A stretch of DNA of 64,000 nt from Peptococcaceae bacterium BRH_c8a (GTDB lineage Bacteria > Bacillota > Desulfotomaculia > Desulfotomaculales > Desulfallaceae), in assembly GCA_000961575.1 (NCBI GenBank), contig LADP01000006.1, positions 1 to 64,000 of the forward strand, in the 5' to 3' direction. Shown one piece after another: positions 28,547 through 36,921 of this stretch; positions within the stretch are counted from its first letter, which is position 1, and every line of letters starts with the position of its first letter. The translations under genes and the position numbers were made by a program. A model generated the notes under the pieces. The model was not told the origin of the DNA. It made no database searches and worked only from the letters and a program-made list of their open reading frames with translations.

Positions 28547-28813
28547 ATGAATGATATTTTTAAGGATTTTCAGGTATTAATGGCTAGCGAGGCCTTTCAA
28601 ATTTTATGCAATTCCGAGATTATCAAGTTGAACCAGCTATTAGCTATTCAGGCACTGCTCATCAAAGCGAGCATTCCTTATGATCTCTTTTTCTCGCCGG
28701 GGACAGAAGAACGGCAACCGCAGCAGCAACTTAATATTTACATTAACCCTACCACCAAAATAGAAATAGTAATTCCTCTTGAACCCGGAGGAAGCATCTT
28801 TGGCGGAACGTAA
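28547..28813 (+). CDS. Hypothetical protein, 88 residues
   Basis: The product starts MNDIFKDFQVLMASEAFQIL, with an amphipathic helical first half, a central hydrophobic strand (IPYDLFFSPG) and a Gln-rich turn (RQPQQQL). It ends in beta-strand-like text with a glycine tail. AGAGGATATT precedes the ATG. No family is recognised; the ribosome binding site and even codon use favour a real gene. Confidence 0.55.
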   Translation: MNDIFKDFQVLMASEAFQILCNSEIIKLNQLLAIQALLIKASIPYDLFFSPGTEERQPQQQLNIYINPTTKIEIVIPLEPGGSIFGGT

Positions 28814-28843
28814 ATGCACGTATAATTATTTTTGCCGGGCCTT

Positions 28844-29347
28844 TTAAATGAAGTCCTTAAGCCCTCTGTATATGCTCACCACGTCATCCATTTTCATGCG
28901 CACCAAACCGCTGGATGAGGGGGCTACAAAATCAATAACGCCGGGCACTACCTGCGGTTCTTGCCTGCCCCAGGCAATGTTTCGCCACCCGCTGTATTTT
29001 TCATATACCCCTTTGCCCACAAAACAGACCACTCGCGGCTGATAAAAACTAATTTTGCGATACAAATCCTGTTTGCCTTTTTGGTATTCCGCCCCGGTTA
29101 TGTCCGCGGCTGCCTGGGTGGGGCGCGGCACTATATTGGTCAGGCCGTAACCCAGTTGCAAAAGCGCACAATCTTCTTCAGGTTTATATTTGTGTGGTGT
29201 CAGCCCGGCCCGGTAAAGGATATTCCAGAACCGGTTGTTGGGGTTGGCGAAATGGTGCCCGGTTTCACCGGAGCGGATGCTGGGGTTATAACCCACAAAT
29301 ATAATTTTCAGTTTTTGCGCCAGACAATCGGGTATTGGTTTCAGCAT
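28844..29347 (-). CDS. mug: G/T(U) mismatch-specific DNA glycosylase (Mug/TDG family)
   Basis: The 167-residue protein is a compact uracil-DNA glycosylase superfamily member. The N-terminal active loop is VGYNPSIRSGETGHHFANPNNRFWNIL, with the GxNP motif of MUG/TDG (Asn in place of the UDG Asp). The late loop is APSSSGLVRM. It excises uracil or thymine mispaired with G. It converges on an unrelated small plus-strand gene. Confidence 0.9.
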   Translation of the reverse strand: MLKPIPDCLAQKLKIIFVGYNPSIRSGETGHHFANPNNRFWNILYRAGLTPHKYKPEEDCALLQLGYGLTNIVPRPTQAAADITGAEYQKGKQDLYRKISFYQPRVVCFVGKGVYEKYSGWRNIAWGRQEPQVVPGVIDFVAPSSSGLVRMKMDDVVSIYRGLKDFI

Positions 29348-29394
29348 GCCTGCTCCCTCGGCAAATTCATATCGTATATCGTTAATAAAAACTT

Positions 29395-30042
29395 TTACTC
29401 CAGGTAGGCGTCAACCTGTACCTCCAGAGACTGCATTTCTGCTTCGGTCAATTCCCTGGCCAGGAAGGTCTGCAGCGCTTTAATGGAAGCCCCCAGTGCG
29501 ATGCGGCGCACATCGGTTTCATCTTGTTTGGGTTCACTGTCGGTGTGCCGGGCTTCATATTTAGCCGATGGCAGACCGGCAGGTTGTGCACCTGAGCGTT
29601 CTAAATCAGTGTGCATAATGTCAAAAGGTATATCAGTTAAATCGTCATTTACGGCTTGTGCGAGCCACAGATCATCGGAATGAGTTGCCGCTTCTTTTTC
29701 TGCAGCAATTCCCGGGTCGCCTGTCATTTGGCTTTGTTCATTAAGATCAGCCATAGATTGTTTTTCCATTCGTTTTTCCCTGGCTTTTTCTTTTTTGGCC
29801 ATGTAATTGGAGAAGGCGCCCGCTATTTCCTCCTCTAACTGCAGCATCTCTAGTTTATGCTGTTCAACAAACACCAGGTTACGAGATAATTTACCCTCGG
29901 CCATTTCAATTAATTCCATTTGGTTAGCCATCAGCGCTTGGAGTGAAGAGGATACCTTAATGGGCACTTTGGCCAGGTCCTTATCTACTTCGTGTCCGGA
30001 CGGGGTGATTATAATCTCCGGTTTGCTTTTTTTCTTTGTCAA
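29395..30042 (-). CDS. Hypothetical coiled-coil protein, 215 residues
   Basis: The basic N-terminus (TKKKSKPEIIITPSGHEVDKDLAKVPIKV) is followed by a coiled-coil (about residues 40-100, MELIEMAEGKLSRNLVFVEQHKLEMLQLEEEI...KKEKAREKRMEK). Then come a low-complexity acidic stretch and a C-terminal helical segment. TTG at 30042 is used, eight nt after AGGAG; a GTG three codons earlier overlaps the ribosome binding site. The family is not recognised. Confidence 0.55.
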   Translation of the reverse strand: MTKKKSKPEIIITPSGHEVDKDLAKVPIKVSSSLQALMANQMELIEMAEGKLSRNLVFVEQHKLEMLQLEEEIAGAFSNYMAKKEKAREKRMEKQSMADLNEQSQMTGDPGIAAEKEAATHSDDLWLAQAVNDDLTDIPFDIMHTDLERSGAQPAGLPSAKYEARHTDSEPKQDETDVRRIALGASIKALQTFLARELTEAEMQSLEVQVDAYLE

Positions 30043-30164
30043 CCGACCCACTCCTGTTCTATTTTTTAATGTTTAAAAGCAATTAGATGCCGGTGAAAAT
30101 ATTCAATTATAACCAGTATAAATAACTTAGTTTTAGGTACAGCTAATGGCGGAGGTGAAAAATA

Positions 30165-30302
30165 ATGAAAGATAACAAACACGGTTTAAACAGCATAGAT
30201 GTTCCCTTGTACCGGGATGTTGAACCGGGATTTATCCCCTTTTATGAAGTGTCTGCCGACTTGGTGGAAATGAAAAATATCAAGCCTGAGCAAAACCGCT
30301 GA
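30165..30302 (+). CDS. Small hypothetical protein, 45 residues
   Basis: The product begins MKDNKHGLNSIDVPLYRDVE and ends VEMKNIKPEQNR. GGAGGTG lies seven nt before the ATG, which is the best evidence for a real gene. It is hydrophilic, has no Cys, and resembles the tiny proteins common in spore formers, but no family is recognised. A minus-strand frame overlaps it (see rejected items). Confidence 0.55.
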   Translation: MKDNKHGLNSIDVPLYRDVEPGFIPFYEVSADLVEMKNIKPEQNR

Positions 30303-30444
30303 CAAAGTTTTCGGCTACCTTTTCGGCAACTATTGTCGTTTTCCATCAGGATATGTGCCCAACCCGGCATAATTTTGTCAACTGCAGTATACTTTAGCAC
30401 TGGTGGCAAAAAATCCTTCTTCATTTTTTCTTAAACCCCTCATT

Positions 30445-30479
30445 AAAAAAACCTCTTCCGTTAAAGGAGAGGTTTTTTT
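30445..30479. terminator. Bidirectional terminator-like hairpin
   Basis: AAAAAAACCTCT pairs with AGAGGTTTTTTT around a loop with an extra CC/GG pair. T-runs occur on both strands. It lies 143 bp after the 45-residue ORF. Confidence 0.75.
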
Positions 30480-30524
30480 AATCCTGAAATCCTTTTAAAG
30501 ATTACCTAGAGAGTTAATCGTATC

Positions 30525-30714
30525 TGGCGCTCCGGTGATATCGCTCCGCTCTCTCTTGCAATTCTTGTTGTTGTGGTCAGCAATGTTTTTGGCAAACGCG
30601 CTCAGTAACTGCCTAACCGTTCTGTACGCCCTTAGCAGCCATGAATTCGGGGCTATGACGGGCTAAACAACGCACTCAGGTGCACCGTTCGCTCCGGATA
30701 TCACCGGATCGCCA
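30525..30714. repeat. Second MITE-like element with inverted terminal repeats (about 190 bp)
   Basis: TGGCGCTCCGGTGATATC (30525-30542) and GATATCACCGGATCGCCA (30697-30714) are inverted repeats with one mismatch across 18 bp. The interior (about 154 bp) has no supported ORF and is more GC-rich than its surroundings. Size and layout are like the element at 2357-2538. It occupies most of the gene-free stretch 30303-30801. Confidence 0.5.
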
Positions 30715-30752
30715 CGGAAGCTTATTTTTTCATCCGAAGGCATATATAGATC

Positions 30753-30788
30753 ATTAAAGAAGCCGAATAATAAACCGGCTTCTTTAAT
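30753..30788 (-). terminator. Terminator of the small acidic protein gene
   Basis: A 13-bp perfect stem ATTAAAGAAGCCG/CGGCTTCTTTAAT with a 10-nt loop lies 14 bp downstream of the stop codon of the minus-strand gene at 30802-30942. Confidence 0.8.
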
Positions 30789-30801
30789 GCAATGGGCAAT
30801 T

Positions 30802-30942
30802 TTACTTGGGGAACTGGTCTTCTATACGACCACAGGGAATTTTCGGGCTTTTATTGGCGGCTTTTAAAATTTCCTCATCCTCATCTTTTTCCTGCTTAAC
30901 TTTTTCCACTTGCGACTCGGGCTTTTTTTCATGGGCAGACAT
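30802..30942 (-). CDS. Small charged protein, 46 residues
   Basis: The product starts MSAHEKKPESQVEKVKQEKD and contains DEDEEILKAANKSPKIP, so it is very charged and probably helical then unfolded. TGGAGGTG lies five nt before the ATG at 30942, and a 13-bp terminator hairpin follows the stop. The family is unknown; the expression signals make it a likely real gene missed by length cut-offs. Confidence 0.65.
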   Translation of the reverse strand: MSAHEKKPESQVEKVKQEKDEDEEILKAANKSPKIPCGRIEDQFPK

Positions 30943-31024
30943 AAACACACCTCCATTTTTTTATTGGCCTGCGAATGTAACCTTGCACCTTGTTATAAAC
31001 CAATGCAACACCAAGTTCATTAAC

Positions 31025-31201
31025 TTAAAGCGATTTAAACGATTCTTTACCGGCACCACACTTGCTGCACATAAAACTGCTTTTCAAATCGCCGTCCTCA
31101 TCAACATAACCGCATTTTGCAGCACCCACGGTCTCCCCGGGAGGGGCGCTTGTTTCGGGGTTGTAAACATAACCGCATATAGAGCATTTCCACTTTTTCA
31201 T
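31025..31201 (-). CDS. Rubredoxin-like protein with an insertion, 58 residues
   Basis: It begins MKKWKCSICGYVYNPETSAP, the standard first rubredoxin knuckle. The second knuckle is FMCSKCGAGKESF. Between them lies a shorter, differently spaced loop with an extra Cys (GAAKCGYVDEDGDLKSS). Four canonical Cys are kept, so one Fe or Zn site is expected. It could act in electron transfer with the flavodiiron protein or serve as a zinc ribbon. Confidence 0.8.
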   Translation of the reverse strand: MKKWKCSICGYVYNPETSAPPGETVGAAKCGYVDEDGDLKSSFMCSKCGAGKESFKSL

Positions 31202-31415
31202 TTTACCCGACTCCTTCAGGCTTAATTTTTGTCGGTTGATAATCTTGTTATAAATATAAAGAAAAATAATTACATGGGTTTTTCAATAAGCTTACATTTT
31301 TATTAAATCCAGTCCAGTTAAAATTGCCTGCGCTAATGCAGTTGAAAAATAGCACACGTTTAGGTCACATAAACCTTCGGCACCCGTGAAATAATAGCAA
31401 TGAGGTGAATTAACC

Positions 31416-31652
31416 ATGACACACAAAAAAGACAACGATGCACTTCGAACCCAAAATCAAATGGATAAATTAAAATGGGAAACAGCCAAGGAGTTTGGTT
31501 TAGATGACGACCTGACAAGTGGTGGCGATGAATTAACCGTTCGCGAGGCCGGAAAGATCGGCGGTAATATGACCAAAAAACTAGTGCAGGCCGGGGAAAA
31601 GGCGTTAGCGGAGGAAGGGGATCGCAAGACCCGTTTAAACTTGCAAAAGTAA
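31416..31652 (+). CDS. Alpha/beta-type small acid-soluble spore protein
   Basis: The 78-residue protein has the GPR protease cleavage region KWETAKEFGL and the DNA-binding motif VREAGKIGGNMTKKLVQAGEKAL. Such proteins coat spore DNA and protect it from UV and heat. It is diagnostic of an endospore former. GAGGTGAATTAACC precedes the ATG. The C-terminus is longer and more charged than in Bacillus SspA/B. Confidence 0.93.
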   Translation: MTHKKDNDALRTQNQMDKLKWETAKEFGLDDDLTSGGDELTVREAGKIGGNMTKKLVQAGEKALAEEGDRKTRLNLQK

Positions 31653-31698
31653 ATTATCAATTTAGCCATTGCGGGCGGGCAAAACCTGCGCTCACAAA

Positions 31699-31739
31699 GA
31701 AAGGCGCGCCAAATTTAGTTCATTTTGGGCGCGCCTTTC
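31699..31739. terminator. Hairpin with GAAAGGCGCGCC arms between SASP and leuB
   Basis: A perfect 12-bp stem GAAAGGCGCGCC/GGCGCGCCTTTC with a 17-nt loop lies between convergent genes. It probably terminates both. The arms are shared with the hairpin at 26854-26882. Confidence 0.75.
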
Positions 31740-31762
31740 ATTTTATTTTTATAAGGCTCTTA

Positions 31763-32851
31763 CTAACTGTTTTTAATTTGTTCGGCCACTGCCGAACCCA
31801 TTTCCGAAGTGGATAACTGGGTGCAACCTTCACCCTCCATAATGTCTTTGGTACGCAGCCCCTGGGACAGGACACCACTTACCGCCTGTTCAATGGCCAC
31901 CGCCTCGGCTTCCAGGCCCAGTGAATAACGCAGCAGCATGGCTGCAGTCAGGATGGTAGCAATCGGGTTGGCCACACCCAGACCGGCGTACTTGGGCGCT
32001 GACCCGTGGCTGGGTTCATAAAGCCCGGTTTTACCACCAATGCTGGCTGAAGGCAGCATCCCCAATGATCCTGTTAACATAGAAGCCTGATCGCTTAAAA
32101 TGTCGCCAAAGGTATTCTCTGTAACCAGAACATCGAACTGGCGCGGGTTTTTCACCAACTGCATGGCGCAGTTGTCCACGTACATATGATCCAGTTCCAC
32201 TTCGGGATAATCGGGTGCAACGCTGATTACTACTTCTCGCCAGTGGCGGGATGATTCCAGCACATTGTGCTTGTCCACCGAGGTCAGTTTTTTGCGCCTT
32301 TTCATGGCCATATCAAAGGCCAGCCGTACTATTCTTTCTATTTCCGGGGTGGTATACTCCAGCGTGTCGTACACCCGCTGCACGCCGTCCCCCATTGACT
32401 CCCGGCCTTTCTTGCCGAAATAAAGACCGCCGGTTAGTTCTCTGACCACCATCATGTCCAGCCCGGATACCACTTCCGGTTTGAGGGTGGATGCGTTGAC
32501 CAGGGCTTCAAAAACCTTGGCCGGCCTAAGGTTGGCGTATAGACCAAGTTCTTTGCGCAGGGGCAGCAAGGCGCCGGCTTCGGGGCGCAGGTGCACCGGC
32601 AGATTATCATACTGTGGCGCCCCTACAGCGCCCAGCAGGATGGCATTAGTACTGTGGCACAGGTCGAGTGTCTCTTGGGGCAGTGGATGCCCGACTGCGT
32701 CGTATGCCGCTCCCCCCACCAGACCTTCTTGCATCTCAAACTGGTGACCAAATTTACGGCCCACTTCTTTCAATGCCTTGACCGCTTCGTTTGTAATTTC
32801 AGGTCCAATTCCATCTCCGGCCAGCACCGCTATTTTATAATTTCCCACCAT
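31763..32851 (-). CDS. leuB: 3-isopropylmalate dehydrogenase
   Basis: The 362-residue NAD-dependent enzyme oxidises 3-isopropylmalate and decarboxylates it in leucine synthesis. Motifs: AGDGIGPEI at the N-terminus, the substrate Arg region [24 protein letters not shown] with the catalytic Tyr, DKHNVLESS, and [11 protein letters not shown]. The metal-binding Asp residues ([10 protein letters not shown]) are present. It stands alone here without leuA, leuC or leuD, which is unusual for the pathway. A GGATGAAGC ribosome binding site precedes the ATG. Confidence 0.96.
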   Translation of the reverse strand: MVGNYKIAVLAGDGIGPEITNEAVKALKEVGRKFGHQFEMQEGLVGGAAYDAVGHPLPQETLDLCHSTNAILLGAVGAPQYDNLPVHLRPEAGALLPLRKELGLYANLRPAKVFEALVNASTLKPEVVSGLDMMVVRELTGGLYFGKKGRESMGDGVQRVYDTLEYTTPEIERIVRLAFDMAMKRRKKLTSVDKHNVLESSRHWREVVISVAPDYPEVELDHMYVDNCAMQLVKNPRQFDVLVTENTFGDILSDQASMLTGSLGMLPSASIGGKTGLYEPSHGSAPKYAGLGVANPIATILTAAMLLRYSLGLEAEAVAIEQAVSGVLSQGLRTKDIMEGEGCTQLSTSEMGSAVAEQIKNS

Positions 32852-33045
32852 GCTTCATCCTTTCTGTTGCCATAATCCTTAAAAACCTGTCTTTAATTAT
32901 CTTACAAATCCAAGGTCAAATGCAAAGAGGGTTATCCTCAAATGCAAATTATACTATTTTTCTGCAGATATTACTAAAATCCTGCTTGACACCCAAGTTT
33001 GACTGCCGATAGCCAAATAGTTAGATAATTTGGTTCAGGCGCTAT

Positions 33046-34017
33046 TTATTTGAATAAGTTAACGTACTGCCCATAGCCCTCTTCCTCTAATTTGGCAACG
33101 GGAATAAAACGCAGGGAGGCGGAGTTGATGCAGTAGCGTTTTCCCGTGGGAGCTGGGCCATCGTCAAAAACGTGCCCCAGGTGGGAATCCGCCGCGCCGC
33201 TGCGCACCTCGGTGCGGGTCATGCGATGGCTTACATCTTGTTTCTCCTTAATATTCTCTTCGTGGAGGGGGTTTGTAAAGCTAGGCCAACCACAACCGGA
33301 GTCAAACTTGTCCAGCGAACTAAAGAGCGGTTCGCCGGAGATCACATCCACATAAATCCCTTGCTGCCGGTTATCCCAGTACTCGTTGTTAAAGGGCGGC
33401 TCGGTGGCATTATTCCGGGTAACCTCGTATTGCAGATCGGTTAATTTTGTTTTTAGTTCCCGGTTATCTTGACCCTCGCCCCAGTGGTGCCTGATAAAGT
33501 CTTCGCGCCCGGAGCCCTTGCGGTACGTGCCGTAATGAGCAGGGTTCTTGACATGATAATTTTGGTGGTAATCTTCCGCCGGGTAGAACTCGGTCGCCGG
33601 CAGTATTTGTGTCGCTATGGGCCGGTCAAAACGGCCGCTTTGCGCAAGCGCTTCTTTTGATGCTTCGGCTTCATTTTTTTGGACATCATTATGATAAAAG
33701 ATAGCCGTTTTGTACGAGTGTCCCCGGTCATTAAACTGCCCCCCGGAGTCGGTGGGGTCAATTTGGTGCCAGAATGTATCCAGAAGCTTTTGGTACTGGC
33801 ATACAGCAGGATTATAGGTTATTTGCACCGCTTCATAATGTCCCGTGTGCCCGGCACACACCTCTTCATAAGTCGGGTTTTCGCTGCTCCCCCCCGTATA
33901 GCCGGCGACCACCTTTAAAACGCCTTCCAGTTTTTCAAATGGCGCAACCATGCACCAAAAACAGCCGCCCGCAAATGTGGCCAGTTTGTGGTCTTCATGC
34001 CCCGTAATATTTTTCAT
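33046..34017 (-). CDS. msrAB: Fused peptide methionine sulfoxide reductase MsrA-MsrB
   Basis: The 323-residue fusion repairs both S- and R-methionine sulfoxide. The MsrA half (residues about 12-170) has the catalytic GGCFWC motif. The MsrB half (about 195-320) has SGCGWPSF and the catalytic Cys in [12 protein letters not shown]. MsrB lacks the zinc CxxC pair, reading [11 protein letters not shown] where zinc forms have two Cys, so it is the metal-free type. No signal peptide is present, so it is cytoplasmic. Confidence 0.95.
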   Translation of the reverse strand: MKNITGHEDHKLATFAGGCFWCMVAPFEKLEGVLKVVAGYTGGSSENPTYEEVCAGHTGHYEAVQITYNPAVCQYQKLLDTFWHQIDPTDSGGQFNDRGHSYKTAIFYHNDVQKNEAEASKEALAQSGRFDRPIATQILPATEFYPAEDYHQNYHVKNPAHYGTYRKGSGREDFIRHHWGEGQDNRELKTKLTDLQYEVTRNNATEPPFNNEYWDNRQQGIYVDVISGEPLFSSLDKFDSGCGWPSFTNPLHEENIKEKQDVSHRMTRTEVRSGAADSHLGHVFDDGPAPTGKRYCINSASLRFIPVAKLEEEGYGQYVNLFK

Positions 34018-34095
34018 GTCTCATCCCCCCAGTATCCTTTAACTTTTTAAAGCCAACACGGCCTTTTCAATAACCCAGTTTATTTATTATAGTTA

Positions 34096-34368
34096 TTATT
34101 CCGCCGTTGTGGGGTCAATGGTCGTCTTTATTTCTGAGATACGATTAGCCGGAAATCCGCCCTGTTTAGCATGTTCCTTGATTTTATCCTCATTGGGGGC
34201 TATATAAACGCAGTAAATCTTTTCATCGGTTACATAGCTTTCAACCCACTGGATACCGGTTCCCAACTTATCCAATACCCCGCAGGACTTTTGCGAAATT
34301 CCGGCCAGTTCCTGCGGGGTCAATTTACCTGCGCCGGGAATCTCCCTTTCGATTAGGTATTTGGGCAT
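34096..34368 (-). CDS. DUF4242-family small protein
   Basis: The 90-residue protein begins MPKYLIEREIPGAGKLTPQEL and contains VTDEKIYCVYIAPNEDKIKEHAKQGGFP, the pattern of the DUF4242 (nickel-responsive-protein-like, SCO4226 type) ferredoxin-like fold. A metal-binding or signalling role is suggested by homologs only. The ATG at 34368 is six nt after GGAGGT; the in-frame TTG two codons earlier sits on the ribosome binding site. Confidence 0.85.
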   Translation of the reverse strand: MPKYLIEREIPGAGKLTPQELAGISQKSCGVLDKLGTGIQWVESYVTDEKIYCVYIAPNEDKIKEHAKQGGFPANRISEIKTTIDPTTAE

Positions 34369-34588
34369 GGTCAAACCTCCTTATCATATATTAAAGTTAT
34401 TATTTGCAGACTCGGCGCATTTAAAACGACTACTTCCAGTACCGACCCAGTTTAAAAAATTTTTATTTTTTAAACATAGGTTTTGGGGTTTTAAGCAAAT
34501 CATTTTTCGGCTGGTTTTTTTAGTTCAAGTTATTATTTGGTTAAATAAAAAACATTGAATTACACACAATAATGATGGAGGTGATTTA

Positions 34589-34864
34589 TTGTCCAAAGAA
34601 TTTTTAAACGCGTTAAAGTATTCAGTAATTCAGGATTTACCGGAATTTGCGGGTATCACTAATGAGCAACAATACCGGAGCAAACTGGAAAACTTTAAAT
34701 ATGAAGTGGCCCAGGAAACAGGGATACCCCTGCAGGATGGCTACAACGGGAATTTAAAATCTCGGGAAGCAGGGGTAATTGGGGGGCATATCGGCGGTAA
34801 GATCGGTGGTCATATGGTTAGGGAAATGATTCGCGCCTACGAAGCTTCATTAGTTAAAGCATAA
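34589..34864 (+). CDS. Alpha/beta-type small acid-soluble spore protein, divergent
   Basis: The 91-residue protein has the spore-protein cleavage text FKYEVAQETGIPL and the glycine-rich DNA motif SREAGVIGGHIGGKIGGHMVREMI. The N-terminal 45 residues are unlike standard SASPs. TTG at 34589 follows GGAGGTGATTTA. It is transcribed toward the structured RNA region that begins 40 bp later. Confidence 0.88.
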   Translation: MSKEFLNALKYSVIQDLPEFAGITNEQQYRSKLENFKYEVAQETGIPLQDGYNGNLKSREAGVIGGHIGGKIGGHMVREMIRAYEASLVKA

Positions 34865-34867
34865 TAA

Positions 34868-34895
34868 TTAAAAACTAAACATTGCCAATTATAAT
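34868..34895 (+). promoter_or_regulatory. Putative sigma-A promoter of the structured RNA
   Basis: TTAAAA (34868-34873) and TATAAT (34890-34895) are separated by 16 bp. A start near 34902 would begin just before the first hairpin at 34908. Confidence 0.45.
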
Positions 34896-34901
34896 TCTCG
34901 A

Positions 34902-35381
34902 CAAAGTGGCCATAATAGTATCACAAGGTTCGTGATGGCCGAGCCAAGACCGCTACAGGGTCGTAAGGCTCTGTAGTGGTCGGCCAAAGGTTAATACAGG
35001 GTCTCACAAGGCTCTGTATTAGCCGGCGGGCAGATCGGTAAGTGTTCTGGTAGGCTGTACTGCAGTCCGAACGATTGCAGTATGGTCACAAGGGATGCTT
35101 ATCGGTCGAGCTAAGATTATTATGGGTATCGATAAAATTTAACAAACTTAACATGGTTCCGGTATGTTTATTGTTAAGTCATTGGGTTTGCAGCAGTCGA
35201 GAGATTGTTGCAGGCTCATAAGATATCCATAATAGTCGAGCAAAGATCATTATGGGTGTCGTAATGGTCTATAGCAGCCGAAAGGTTGTTGTAGGCTACG
35301 TAGATACGCATAGTGGTTGTAGCGTAGGTCATTACGGGCTTTATCTACACCGAAACCCTCTTCCATGCGGAAGAGGGTTTC
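34902..35381 (+). ncRNA. Candidate large structured RNA, about 480 nt
   Basis: Hairpin follows hairpin without any supported ORF. Stems: 34948-34958/34971-34981 and 34989-34999/35014-35024 (11 bp each, sibling loops GGT...AAGGCT), 35058-35064/35076-35082, 35189-35198/35203-35212 with GAGA tetraloop, and 35270-35279/35284-35293 with GAAA tetraloop. A long-range 16-bp helix 35115-35130/35222-35237 encloses an 91-nt domain. Many arms are kept by G-U pairs, as expected for RNA. Units GAGCNAAGA and GGGTNTCG repeat, suggesting internal duplication. It ends at a 13-bp hairpin. I cannot assign it to a known class. Confidence 0.65.
35352..35381 (+). terminator. 3' hairpin of the structured RNA
   Basis: GAAACCCTCTTCC pairs with GGAAGAGGGTTTC over loop ATGC, a perfect 13-bp stem. 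The following ATAATTATTG is AT-rich rather than a T-run. Confidence 0.7.
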
Positions 35382-35482
35382 ATAATTATTGCTAATGGAA
35401 ACACCTTTATAAAAATTTCCATATTCACCTGGTATGTTATAATCTAAATAGCTAATTTACTAACAACCGGGGATGAGTAACT

Positions 35483-36322
35483 ATGGAATTAGCGTCATCC
35501 AAGAAAATATTGCTTCAACTATATCAACAAACCCAGAAAAACGAAGTGTCTGCTACGGGGGCACAACTGAGCTACTACTTTATAATTTCTATATTTCCTT
35601 TTTTCATTTTCCTTTTGACCCTGCTGGACTACACACCATTGACCGACCAGAATACATTACAGCAATTAGCGGAACTTTTACCGGAAACGGTCTTTGCAGT
35701 AGTGGAACAAATTGTTTTAGAAATTACCAGGGCTAATAATGCTTCCCTGCTGTCCTTTGGTATTCTGGGCACTATTTGGACTGCTTCAAGAGGTACCTAC
35801 GCCTTAATCCGCAGTATCAACAAGGCTTATGAAACGATTGAAAGCCGATCCTTCTTAAAGTTAAACATGATTGGCATAACAGCCACTTTCGCCTTGGCCT
35901 TGGCCATAATGTTTTCCCTGGGGTTGATGGTATTTGGGAAAATAATCGGCACTGCGGTTTTTCAGAGCCTGGGGATGGAAACATTATTCTTTTATCTGTG
36001 GTCTTATCTACGCTACCTTATTCCCTTTATGTTAATATTTTTAATTTTTTCCCTGCTTTATCTTTTCGCTCCCAGCCTTCCGCTTCGTTTTAGAGACGTC
36101 TACCCCGGTGCGGTATTTGCCACCCTGGGCTGGATTGTTTCGTCCCAGCTTTTCGCCTATTACGTTAACAACTTTGGCAATTTTTTCAGTACTTATGGCA
36201 GTCTGGGCGGTATTATTGTTTTTTTGGTGTGGCTTTACATTAGCAGCGTGGTCATATTACTGGGCGGCGAAATTAATGCTGCTTTGTTTAATAGTACTAA
36301 AAATAGAAACCATTTTTTTTAA
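35483..36322 (+). CDS. YihY/BrkB-family membrane protein
   Basis: The 279-residue protein has about six membrane segments and the family signatures ATGAQLSYYFIISIFPFFIFLL and GTIWTASRGTYALIRSINKAYE, with the late segment GGIIVFLVWLYISSVVILLGGEINA. The family was once called ribonuclease BN in error; its transport role is unknown. GGGGATGAGTAACT precedes the ATG at 35483. It follows the structured RNA by about 100 bp. Confidence 0.9.
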   Translation: MELASSKKILLQLYQQTQKNEVSATGAQLSYYFIISIFPFFIFLLTLLDYTPLTDQNTLQQLAELLPETVFAVVEQIVLEITRANNASLLSFGILGTIWTASRGTYALIRSINKAYETIESRSFLKLNMIGITATFALALAIMFSLGLMVFGKIIGTAVFQSLGMETLFFYLWSYLRYLIPFMLIFLIFSLLYLFAPSLPLRFRDVYPGAVFATLGWIVSSQLFAYYVNNFGNFFSTYGSLGGIIVFLVWLYISSVVILLGGEINAALFNSTKNRNHFF

Positions 36323-36377
36323 ACGAAAGTTCTATGTTATAATAAATTTATCACAAATTGATGGAAGGTATTTAAAA

Positions 36378-36896
36378 ATGCATGATAACAACGAAAATAC
36401 ACCAATTAAAGAATTTGAAGCTGACATTAACGCAACGAAAAATAAAAAATCTCCATGGAAGATGGTGGCAATTTGTGCTTCCATGATAGCAGTTGTTTCA
36501 TTATCTGGTATTTGGTATGTCAATAATGAAAGAGCTTTTCTGCACATTGAGAACATTAAACTAGAAGTTGAAGCAGAGAACCTTAGAGAAGAGATCCATA
36601 TTTTACAAACTGCCATCGTTGAAAATAACAACTCGGTTAAAGATAACAATAGCGAGCCAAATGACACACAAAATGAAAATACCCAAACCGAAACTACCCA
36701 AACTGAAAGTTCTCAAACCGAAGGCGACTATGTAAACTACGAGGTCAAGCCTGGTGATACCCTGACTGGGATATCTGTTTCGTTATATGGTACCGAGAAT
36801 TATGTATCTCAAATAGCTGAACTTAACGGTTTAAATGCTGAATCTATATTACAGCTAGGCCAAAAGATCAAAACTCCTAAAGATCCAAATGAATAA
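36378..36896 (+). CDS. Membrane-anchored LysM-domain protein
   Basis: The 172-residue protein has a cytoplasmic N-terminus, one membrane anchor (MVAICASMIAVVSLSGIWYV), a short coiled-coil, and a linker of TQTE-type repeats (NTQTETTQTESSQTE). A C-terminal LysM domain follows (YEVKPGDTLTGISVSLYG...LNGLNAESILQLGQKIKTP), which binds N-acetylglucosamine in peptidoglycan. GGAAGG nine nt before the ATG at 36378 sets the start; a frame open from 36108 overlaps the previous gene and is not used. Confidence 0.88.
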   Translation: MHDNNENTPIKEFEADINATKNKKSPWKMVAICASMIAVVSLSGIWYVNNERAFLHIENIKLEVEAENLREEIHILQTAIVENNNSVKDNNSEPNDTQNENTQTETTQTESSQTEGDYVNYEVKPGDTLTGISVSLYGTENYVSQIAELNGLNAESILQLGQKIKTPKDPNE

Positions 36897-36921
36897 ATAG
36901 GTGCATAATTTTGCGCACTGT

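Noticed and set aside
30242-30424. Minus-strand frame of 60 residues starting MKKDFLPPVLKYTAVDKIMP, overlapping the 45-residue plus-strand gene
   Set aside because: No ribosome binding site is seen before its ATG, and the plus-strand gene has GGAGGTG. A second minus frame (TIVAEKVAENFVSGFAQA) looks protein-like, so a frameshifted remnant is possible, but the evidence is too weak.
32852-33045. T-box leader upstream of leuB
   Set aside because: No T-box consensus or long leader stem was found; only AT-rich promoter-like text.
34902-35381. tmRNA, RNase P RNA or a group II intron
   Set aside because: No tRNA-like ends, no RNase P core text and no reverse transcriptase or intron domain V were seen.
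34861-35400. CRISPR array
   Set aside because: Repeats are degenerate, unevenly spaced and palindromic with compensating changes; no constant spacer length and no cas gene.
36108-36377. N-terminal extension of the LysM protein
   Set aside because: It overlaps the YihY gene in another frame and has no start signal; the ATG at 36378 has a ribosome site and begins the conserved part.
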